Assembly: GCA_023374025.1 (NCBI GenBank)
Contig: SIJG01000021.1
Coordinates: 1,695,523-1,759,522 of the forward strand
DNA: 64,000 bases
From: Heterodera schachtii
Lineage: Eukaryota > Nematoda > Chromadorea > Rhabditida > Heteroderidae
Reading direction: 5' to 3'
Shown here: positions 24,860 to 34,260 of the stretch, in pieces
How positions within the stretch are numbered: the stretch's first letter is position 1
Layout: every line of letters begins with the position of its first letter
Notes under the pieces: model-generated
What the model saw: the letters and a program-made list of their open reading frames with translations, nothing else
Database searches by the model: none
What the model was told of the DNA's origin: nothing
Program-made: the position numbers and the translations under genes

Positions 24860-27690
24860 TCATTTGTCCTCCGTTTTTGCTTCTTTCACTGTGAAATCGA
24901 TGGCCAATTTCACTTTGTCCTCGCCTTTGTCGTAGAAACCTTTGCTTGGATCCATCAATTTCTTAATTGTTCATAATTTGATTAATTAAGGAAAAGTTTA
25001 ATTGTCACTCACCACAAGGGAAATGAAATTGTATCCCCAGCCTCTCGCTTGATTGTCAAAAATAGGGTTCAGCCCCGTCCCCGAGCTCCCCGGTCCCCGA
25101 CCCCGATCCCCGAATTTTTGGGCCTATTCCCCGCCCCGACCCCCGACATGTCGCTCCCCGAGGTCCCCGTCCCCCGACTTTTTGCTCCCCGGCCCCCCGA
25201 CCCATAATCGGGGAATCTAAGACCCCAGTGTTGTAAAAATTTAAAAGTTATTTCATCCACGAAGGGGGGAAAATATTGAAAATATTTGAAATTTTGAGCA
25301 AATTTTCTTAATAAAATTCATTAAAAATTCCGAAAAAAATTTCCGGCGGCGGATATCGGCACCTACGGCCACCAAAAAGTATTAAATTTTCTTAATAAAT
25401 TATACAAAAATCACAAAAGTTGTTTTTTTTTTTTGACAAAATATGTTAACAAATGTCACTTAAATTTTCAAAATTTTTTCCGGCGGCGCCTATCGGCACC
25501 GCCGGCCTCATTTGTTCCGCGAAAAGTTTTTTTGAAAAAAGCACACCGCAAAAAAAACAGTTTTGAAAAAGCAAAAAAAAAATGTAGTGAATTTGACGTT
25601 CAGACCCCTTCGCAAAATGGTGCTGGTCCCCCCCCCCCCTCGACTACCCCCAGACCCATTAGCGAAAATTTCGCTTGCTCCCACCCCTTTCTAATTATGA
25701 TAAAGACTAACTTGGACGCATTCTTGCTTGCGCTAACCTTTGAATTAGATTAAAAAGTGAAAAAAAGAAAATTTACGAGCATTTTAAAAGAAAAATTGGG
25801 TAATTATGTTGATCATTCCCCGATCGGGGTCCCCGACCCCCGACAATTGAGCTCCTCCCGCCCCGACCCCCGACATGTCGCCCCCGAGGTCCACGGCCCC
25901 CGACTTTTTGCCCCCCGAGGGCTCGGGGCTGAACCCTAGTCAAAAACATCGTCATCTAATTCTCTCCTTAAATCCGTCACATCGCTCTTTTGTGAAACAA
26001 TTCGAATGATTGCCGAACATTTGCAATTCCAATTTTCTGTTCAAAACAAATTTACTTTTCCATTTTTGGCATGGATTTGAAACAATTTGAGCTTTCTTCA
26101 AATCAATTAGCATTTAATTGCACCTTCTTTTGGAGCGGAACACAAAAGGGAAATGCCCAACCATTTCTCATTATTGTCAGTGCTATTATCTTTCTTTTCT
26201 ATTTCCGCCAATATTTTCCATTGAAATCCTTTGATGTGAACAGATTCACTTTTACGTTCACTTCCAATGATTTCTCGCGCAAATTCCGACACTTTTTCAA
26301 TTTCCATAGAAATTGTCCCATTGGATTTGTTCGGATCAGAAACAAATTTCTCCGGTTTTTCATTTTTAACTATAACATCAATGACCAACGTCACTTTGTC
26401 CTCTTCTCTGTTGTAAAAACCATTGATCGGGTCCATCAATTTCTTTATTAGCCATAATTATGTCAATTAAGAAATAATAATTTCAATTGGCACTCACCGC
26501 AAAGGAAATGAAACTTCCGAATCCCCTGTTGTTTGATTTGTAAAAAACATGATCACAAAGTGTCCCAACGGAATTCTCTGCCCAATTTTTTCGGGAGACG
26601 ACAATTCGAAAGGTTGCCGAAGAAATGCAGCAAAAATTCGAATCTTAAAACAAATTTAAAAAATAAACAAATTTTTTTTATTTTTAATAAATTTTCTCAG
26701 TGCTTTCCGTTTTCGTTCCAATTTGAGCCCATATTTTCCATGGAAGTCCATTTATGTACACTTTTTCGCTATACCGACTGCTCTCAAATTCCTCTCGTGC
26801 AAATTCGGACACTTTTTCAATGTTCATTAAAAGTGTGCCATTTTTCCAATCAGAAATCCGTCCATTAATCTGAAATTGCATTGGAAAAAATCCGCTTGAT
26901 ATCCCACGACGATTTGGAAGCGAATGGAACTGATAAACAGCGAGCAATTCTTTCTGTGTTAACACATTGGTTGGAACTAAAAAATGGAATAAAATTTAAA
27001 GAATTCATTACTATTATAAATGTTTTTACCAATTTTTTCAAAAAAATCCTCTTGTGAGAAGAGCGTGAAGCGGGGCCAAGCATTTGACGGCGATTCTCTG
27101 CCGAACATTCAATGGCATTTTCACGGCATTTTTCGTCGGCCCAACGGAGTGCCTTTATTAATGATTAATAAAAATTAATTAATTAGAAATTATTTCTTCT
27201 TTATAGTAAATTACAGCATTCCAAATTGTAATTTCTCCATTGATTTGCAATTGGTCACGTTCGAAAATTTCGCACAACAATTTTTGGTCAATTTGCAAAA
27301 ATTCCTCCGATTTGAGCAAATCGTCTGCATTTTTGCCAATGTAAGCCAAACATCTTTGGACAAAGTCCTATTGTAATAATTATAAAAATATATATAATTA
27401 AGTAAATGCTTTGCCCACCTTCAATAGGTCATTAAATCGAGCGATGGAAAGCGCAGTGAAAACATTGGACAGTTGGGAAATGGGAAATCGGCGAACGCTT
27501 TGACCAATCCGAAGACATTGAACTTTAAAGCTAATTAAAAATGGGTAATTTTAAATTTATATGTTAATTAATCACCCGCATAAAGCAATTGGACTGCATT
27601 TTTCCCATTCAATTCGCTCAAATCGTCCTAATAAATAAAGTGCAACATCACTTTAAACGCTTCAGCATCGACGTCAGGAACAAGCAGAGA
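24860..27690 (-). pseudogene. Third BTB-BACK-MATH copy, disabled
   Basis: Recognisable pieces: late BTB (about 27576-27690), BACK (27420-27533, 27213-27367, 27015-27145), MATH units (about 26684-26985, 26495-26650, 26107-26440, and a final unit split between 25947-26040 and 24860-25062). Disablements: an in-frame TAG in the BTB strand (LHFIY, stop, DDLSEL); a deletion after ENRRQMLGP that puts the continuation RFTLFSQEDFFEKI into another frame; loss of the end of the first MATH exon (TEKIY, stop); and an 876-bp hAT-like insertion at 25063-25938 inside a MATH exon. The intron acceptor before ALRWADEKC is a normal AG here. Confidence 0.85.
25063..25938. mobile_element. 876-bp non-autonomous hAT-like element in a MATH exon
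   Basis: Perfect 15-bp inverted ends TAGGGTTCAGCCCCG / CGGGGCTGAACCCTA. Target duplication GTCAAAAA at 25055-25062 and 25939-25946. The paralogous sequence at about 30588-30605 (TTGTCAAAAACATCGTCATC) has a single GTCAAAAA and no insertion, so it is an empty site. The interior has CCCCGACCCCCGA arrays near each end and two copies of the shared hairpin (25343-25370, degenerate; 25480-25505). No transposase frame. Confidence 0.92.
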
Positions 27691-27699
27691 GAGAGTCAT

Positions 27700-28129
27700 C
27701 CTTTTCAGCAGAAGCTAAAAAGAAATTAAAATAATAAATATTTACATTTTTCTATATTTTCCATCAATTTTTCATTAGTTTTAATTTTATTTTTTGCTTA
27801 TCGCTTATTTCCAAAAAAAATTTCTGGCATCCGGCGGTGTAAACAGGCAAATATTTCTGAATTTTTGTGGGTGTCACTTATTTTAAAAATATTGTTTGGT
27901 TTACAAAATTTGCTTTTTCCTACTTTCTCCACAAATTGAGCCATTTTCATTTTCGGTCGCTTCTTTTTGTTACATCGCCTCAAAAACTCCGGAAGATGCC
28001 GACAGAATGTTACGATGTGCGGGCACAAGCTTAAAATTTAATATATTTTAGTCTAATAAGGCATTCGATGATTACAGTGTAATTAATTGGTAATTAATTA
28101 ATGTCACTCGCATATATATTTTTTCGTCA
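27700..28129. other. Non-coding stretch upstream of the third BTB copy
   Basis: A minus-strand fragment GMPEIFFGNKR at 27798-28028 is not convincing. A remnant of BTB exon 2 may lie near 28000-28030 (minus strand CCCGCACATCGTAACATTCTG, cf. VPAHKLIL), ending in AAGCTTGTGCCCGCA, which matches the acceptor plus VPA of the intact gene; the continuation is divergent. Confidence 0.35.
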
Positions 28130-28935
28130 TAATTCTAGAAATTAACCAAACAATTCCAGAACTGAAGAAATAGTACTTATTTCGAGTGAGACAGACAGCA
28201 AAAAAAAACAATGACCGCCGTGCAACTACCATCATAACAAATCAGAACAGGAATAAAACCAGAATTCGCAGAAATAATCAGAATAATTTCAGAAATTATA
28301 AAAAATCAATATAATATCAGAATTATTGCAAAATTAACCAAAAATTACCAGAACTGTTTTAAAACACACTAGAACATTCTAGAAATTAACCAACAATTCC
28401 AGAACTGAAGAAATAGTACTTATTTCGAGTGAGACAGACAGCAAAAGAAACAATGGCCGCCGTGCAATTATAACAAATCAGAACAGGAATAAAACCAGAA
28501 TTCGCAGAAATAATCAGAATAATTTCAGTTAAGTTATAAAAAATCAATAAAATATCAGAATTATTGCAAAATGAACCAGAAAAAATACCAGAACTGTTTG
28601 AAAACACACCAGAACATTCTAGAAATTAACCGAATAAATTCCAGAACTGAAGAAATAGTACTTATTTCGAGTGAGACAGACAGCAAAAGAAACAATGGCC
28701 GCCATGCAAAGGAATAAAACCAGAATTTGCAGAAATTATCAGAATAATTTCAGAAATTATAAAAAATCAATAAAATATCAGAAATATTGAAGAAATAACC
28801 ACAAAAAATACCAGAACTGTTTGAAAACACACTAGAACATTCTAGAAATTAACCGAATAAATTCCAGAACTGAAGAAATAGTACTTATTTCGAGTGAGAC
28901 AGACAGCAAAAGAAATAATGGCCGCCGTGCTAATG
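28130..28935 (-). repeat. Satellite array, inverted relative to 34261-37190
   Basis: Four units of roughly 235-245 bp, each containing ATTCTAGAAATTAACC, CCAGAACTGAAGAAATAGT, TCGAGTGAGACAGACAGC and AATGGCCGCCGTGC. They are the reverse complement of the 247-bp repeat at 34.3-37.2 kb. Each unit carries GAACATTCTAGAA, a perfect three-site heat-shock-element motif. Confidence 0.9.
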
Positions 28936-29464
28936 GAATTGGCAGATTATTGAATGTCATCCATTTTGCTGACCCACAAAATGTCCAGGCCACAAAATGC
29001 CCCAAGAGTAAAAACCCACGAAATGTCCAGGAAAACCAAAATTAAATTTTAATAATAATAATAAATTATTATGACTTTTAATCGCGAATTTCAACAACTG
29101 CTTATTTATTTGTTCGTGAAATTTCTATTTTGAAATTTTGTGAAATGCAATAAATTCGAAAAATTTAAAATTTTGTTGAAATTGACTAAACTTTTTTTTT
29201 CAAATTTTCACAAACTTTCCCATCTTTGTTAATGGTTTTCGATTTTCTCCTAAAATTTTAAAAATTGCCTTGGACACCGTACAAGTAACAAATCACCAAA
29301 CCCCCCACATTAAACCCCCTCCTCTTGTTCTGTAAATTTAAAATGTCAATGGGAATAAAATAAGTCAAAATTTTTTATTGTAATATACAATATTTATTAT
29401 GCCTTTCCCAAGGGCCAACGGGATTATTAAAATAAAAATAAAACAATAAAAGAGACACAATATA
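28936..29464. other. AT-rich stretch beside the caspase 3' end
   Basis: Contains a small repeat CCACAAAATG(T/C)CC at 28974-29030 and likely the caspase 3' untranslated region at the right side (AATAAA on the minus strand near 29385). No other gene. Confidence 0.4.
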
Positions 29465-32400
29465 TTATTTGGGGTTAAAATAAAATAATTTGGTGAGGGA
29501 ATAACTCACCATCGGGACCTGTTTGGCCTTTCTCGTCACGGCTCATAAAATCCTGCATCATTCGATTGACTTGCGTCATCATCGTCAGCAAGTCGTCCTC
29601 ACGCGCCCTTTTAAAAAACACTCTGCAGATGCACTGCACAAACCAAGTCCCGCGCTGAACATTGCGCCAGGAGACGAATCCCGGCCATGCGCTGTGGGCA
29701 ATGAAGATATCCGCATTCGTTGAGAAATGTGCGCTTTAAATTGATTTAAAATGTACTTTTTATTAAAAAAAATTAAATTTGTTTTAAAGAATTCATTTTT
29801 TGTCCAAAAAAATTCAAAAAATTGATTATTTTTGTGAACTTAAGAAAGGTTATAAAATTATTAGTTTTTTTCATGGCGGTGCTATCGGGACCAGGGTTAT
29901 TCCGGGTCACCCGAATTCCGGTCCCCGACATTTTTCTCGTCCCGAAACCTGAATCCCGACCCGATGATTTTGGGTCGGGTTTCGGGACAAAATAAGCACT
30001 GGTTAGAATGGCGATGAGTGAAAATTAGATAAGAAGAAAAAAATTTCTGAGAAAAAACAAAAAATTAAATTATTTGTTTCATTTAAGCATTTGTTCATGA
30101 CATATGTGGCTTAGTGTTAAACCTTATGCCTTTCATTATTTGTTGCTTGGGTTCAATTCCACGCCTGGGATATAATATTTTTTACTTTATTTTAATTGTA
30201 GTTTAACTAATAAAATTATTTCAATTAAAAATTATTTTTTCTTTTTTAAACAGAATTAAACTGCAATTAAACCAAATATTAATCGAGGTCCCGGTCGCGA
30301 CTTTTCTTGTCCCGGTAAGTCCCGGTCCCATTTTTTGTCAAAATTCCCGTTCCCGTGTAACTCTAGGTTCAATCTGAAAATTGCAAATTGTTTATAATTT
30401 ATCCGCAGTTTTTGCTTCTTTCACTGTGAATCGATGGCCAATTTCACTTTGTCCTCGCCTTTGTCGTAGAAACCTTTGTTTGGGTCCATCAATTTCTTAA
30501 TTGTTCATAATTGGATCAATTAAGGAAAAGTTTAATCTGTCACTCACCACAAGGGAAATGAAATTGTATCCAAAGCCTTTCGTTTTATTGTCAAAAACAT
30601 CGTCATCAAATCAAATTTAAAACCCGCCACATGGCACTTTTGTGAGACAATTCGAATGATTGCCGAACATTTGCAGGTCCAATTTTCTGTTCAAAACAAA
30701 TTTACTTTTCCATTTTTGGCATGGATTTGAAACAATTTGAGCTTTCTTCAAATCAATTAGCATTTAATTGCACCTTCTTTTGGAGTGGAACACAAAAGAA
30801 AAAAGCCCAAACATTTCTCATTGTCCCTGTTTCCATTATGCAGAAAATTTGGGAAAGCTGCTTTTTTTGCATCGGAATTTACCCATTTATAACTTTTCTT
30901 ATTGATATTTTTCTCTTCCGGAACAACCCTGATCGGGACCTCAGGACCGCAGAAGAAAATTTGGGGTATAAGCCTCAATTTTTAGTACATTTCTCAAATA
31001 AATATTTGTGCAATATTTTAAAATTATGATGTGGTCTAGTGCTAGTCGTAGAAGCCCTAAACCAAGTGGAAAATGCTTTTTGTGCTTATCTGTGCATGTT
31101 GTGCGCAAAAATTTTTAGGTATTTACCTAAATTTCTTAGCCTAATTTTAATACCATTTTTTGTCACTTTTCCTTTTTCACGCTTTTTGTAATTTTAGAGA
31201 AAAATTACTTAGCAAAATATGACATTATAAAAACATATCACTCTTATAGTTGATTAATAAATTTTCAAAAAAGAATATAAAATTTTTATATAAAAATATG
31301 TTTATTTGATGGAATTCCATTCCTATATACTTACGGTCCTGACTGTCGTGATCGTGTAGATGACTTATCCGCACGTGATTTTGATGATTGGGCATGAGAC
31401 GTCCCTTGACCCGTACGTACGCCATGGTCTATTTTTTCTACAAATTAAATTAAATTTAATTAAGCGTTTTTTTAAATTGAAAGAAAGCCATTATCAGTAT
31501 TTGTATTTTTTTATTTTATGGATATGGATATGGGTTTCCATATTTTTTGAAATTTCGATCAATATAAAACTACGAAATTTAGGTCTCACTCATATTAAAT
31601 TTCAGGTTTTGAAATTCAGAAGAAAAGAGTCGCAAATTCTTAATCGCTTAATAATGCAACTCTTTGGGCCGCAATGTTCCGAAAAAATAAGAAATAGTGC
31701 GAAATTTTTAGACGAAATTGAGTCAAATTTTCAACGGCATTATCAATCAAATACATTCATCATTTAAAAAAATAATAAAATATGAAATAAATAACTAACC
31801 CCCAGAGCAGCAGGAGAAGAAAAACTTAAAAAATAACATTATATATAAATTAAATATCAAAATATTAATTACTTGAAAAAAAAATTATTAAAAAATTCAT
31901 CATGATTATTTAACTCACAAGCTTGGGTTTTCCTGCTAATTGTGGACAAGCTGTGGCATTCATTTGTGATGCAAAGTCATGGATGTTGATGCCGACGCCA
32001 TCAGTGCCCAACACAACATCTTTCTCACCATGGCTTAGTACGACAATAACAGTACTAAAAATTTATGATTTGAAAGAATAATACATTATATATTTTCTAT
32101 TAATCTTAAGATTAATTATTAGGGATGGAAATTTAAGTAAATACGTATTTTTTCCAGGGTTCTAAATATTTAGAATATTAGTAAAACACTTTTTTATGAT
32201 TATAAACAAAAGTTGAGACTTTTATATATATATATATTTTTACATATATTTTGTACTTATTCGCACTTTTTCAAACATATTTCGAATTTTTTGTAGGTAC
32301 TTTTAATGGTATTTTTGCCTATTTAACCTTTTACGAAGAATTTTTCCAAAAAAAGAACCATTTAAAACTTTTTTACATATATTTTTCGGTTTTTGCACAT

Positions 32401-34142
32401 ATTTTTTTTTACATATTCAAGATTTTTAGGAACATTTTTGACCATTTTTATTAAAAGCCAAAATTACCTGTCTGCTGCAGCGTGGTCTCCAAAACGTGAA
32501 AATTGTCGTATTGTGCTCATCATTTGCTAAATTAATAATTCAATATTAAAAATAATTTTTATAAATATCTTTTATATTTTTTTCCTATTATATAGTTTTG
32601 CCTATTTTTTTACTTAAACTTGCTAAAATTGATCATTCTTAATATTAGAAGGTTGCACTATGTACCCTCTATTATATTTAATTGTTTAAAAATTTAGTCA
32701 AATTTTACAAAAAGTTGCTACCAAAAAATTCAGAAAAATTTAGACTAAACTAAGGTCATAAAAAGATAAGGTTGTTGAATTGCATAAAAATTTTTCATAC
32801 ATTAATTAATTCATATAACTCTTGATATAATTAGATAGACTAAAGATTTCTCTATTATTTTTAAATTTCAGTAAATTTTTATTGAGTTTTAAAATGTTAT
32901 GGACAAAATAATGGAGTCTAATTTTTTTCGCAATTTTTATTTTAATTATAACTTTTGTAAATTTGAGCAAAATTACGATGTATTATTTAGCAACTAAATT
33001 AAAAATAATAATTAAATTTAAATATTTCAATCTACTTTTTGTAACTTCGCCCATTGCATTTTTATTATTTATTTTCATAATTTACCTCAGCTGTCTCATT
33101 GAGATTAGTGTAGACAATATAGCCGAGTGATGAGAGCAGTTTTGTCATGTTCTGCTCATCGACATCTGTACCATCCCGGTTATCACGGTTCTCAAATCGG
33201 GAATTGTTGACGATCAGGGCCAAGCCAATCGATGACGAAGAGTTGGGATAAACCTGCATTAAATCTTCGTTAATATTTTTCAATCATTTTGAATTTTAAT
33301 TATTAAGGGGAGCAGTCACGCGTCATTTACGGGAAACCCGTATTAGCAATTAAGGAGGTTTAAAAGGTCGTAATTAATTAACCTTGAAATTTTAAAAATT
33401 AAAAAATAAGCATTATAGTGCCGAAATTGAGGTGTCTGCTTAATTTATGCTAACCCAATGAAATATTATGCAATTAAAACGAAATGGCATCGGAAAAAAT
33501 TGTCTTTATTTTTATAATCAAATTCGAACAAATTAACAAATATTAAAATGTCATATAAATTTCCACAACTCACACTTTGCCTGTCCAAATTCGGCGGCAA
33601 CGCCACCATGCTGCGCAGACACAGCACCATTTTATCCCACAGACCATCTTTCACATCTTTCTCCATTTCTTCGAGCTCATGGCGCGATGCCGATCTCGTA
33701 CGCTGTATTAAAAGAGAGTTAAATCATAATTATTATTGTCATTTTTTAATAATAATTAAATATTCATCTGCTAATAGTTTGTTAAGTCTGTCTAAAATGA
33801 CAAAAATAAGTTGGGTCAACAAAATCGAGGTTTTAAAAGTCGGAATCGGTTGGGTTAAAACCCCAAGAATTGAACTAACTGTATTTGCTACCGTTATAAA
33901 GGCATAAATGTGGCCAATCCTAAGTATACATAATAAATTATTAAGATTTTTTTGCTTTAATGAATTCAGAAAATAAAATTTGCCCCAACATCTCACAGCA
34001 AAAGCCTAAATATTAAAATAATGTTAAATTAATAAATTTCATTTAATTGAAAAATATTGTCTATACAACATACCACACTTTCAGATCTTGCGTCAGCATT
34101 TCGTTCACGATCACGAGAACGATGGTGGCCCAACGATGACAT
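29465..34142 (-). CDS. Caspase (CED-3/caspase-3-like) with altered active-site box
   Basis: Eight exons in phase: 34074-34142 (MSSLGHHRSRDRERN), 33574-33702, 33086-33253, 32468-32526, 31919-32054, 31800-31824, 31335-31437, and 29465-29733. The p20 part has IGLALIVNNSRFENRDNRDG (arginine pocket residue kept), the catalytic histidine in LSHGEKDVVLGTDG, and KPKLFFFSCCSGEKIDHG, aligning with KPK(I/L)FF(I/V)QACRGE...D(N/x)G: the cysteine is kept but Q, A and R of QACRG are S, C and S. The p10 part has NADIFIAHSAWPGFVSWRN, RGTWFVQCICRVF and DDLLTMMTQVNRMM. The serine/arginine linker (HAQSSKSRADKSSTRSR) fits an inter-subunit linker. The last 15 or so codons, matching VPMVSYSLTKLFYF, lie one base out of frame after DEKGQT; in frame the exon stops at 29475. 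No CARD was found. Caspases cleave after aspartate in apoptosis; with this box, activity or specificity is in doubt. Confidence 0.88.
29874..30365. mobile_element. hAT-like remnants and tRNA-like sequence in caspase intron 7
   Basis: Left part: a partial copy of the shared hairpin (GGCGGTGCTATCGGGA) and CAGGGTTATTCCGGGTCACCC with GAATTCCGGTCCCC sub-repeats. Right part: GTCCCGGT sub-repeats ending ...TCCCGTGTAACTCTA at 30365, like the element end at 1-113. Between them, 30108-30172 has an A-box-like TGGCTTAGTGT and B-box GGGTTCAATTCC. The pieces look like one or two degraded elements; matching ends and target duplication were not found. Confidence 0.5.
30366..30835 (-). pseudogene. MATH-domain fragment inside caspase intron 7
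   Basis: Sequence 30366-30835 is paralogous to 24830-25062 plus 25939-26170 of the third BTB copy. It encodes broken MATH pieces (KLMDPNKGFYDKGEDKVKLA, FGYNFISLVV-like, IIRIVSQK, NEKCLGFFLLCSTPKEGAIK). Stops and indels interrupt it and no BTB part is present. It carries the empty target site for the 25063-25938 element. Confidence 0.8.
32590..33060. repeat. Degenerate fold-back repeat in caspase intron 3
   Basis: The segment is a diverged copy of the fold-back at 41435-42040: shared pieces are ATTAGAAGGTTGCACTATGTA-like, TTTACAAAAAGTTGCTACCAA, AAAAATTTAGACT and the closing TTTTGTAACTTCGCCCATTGCA. It lies between the caspase exons at 32468-32526 and 33086-33253. Confidence 0.5.
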
Positions 34143-34260
34143 AACAGATAATACTCAAACGGGAAATTCAAAAAATAATAAATAATAAACAAATTTAATA
34201 AGGTAAATTTAAAAGCGAAAATTGTGAAAATAGTAAAAGACGAAATGACTGATAAAAATT

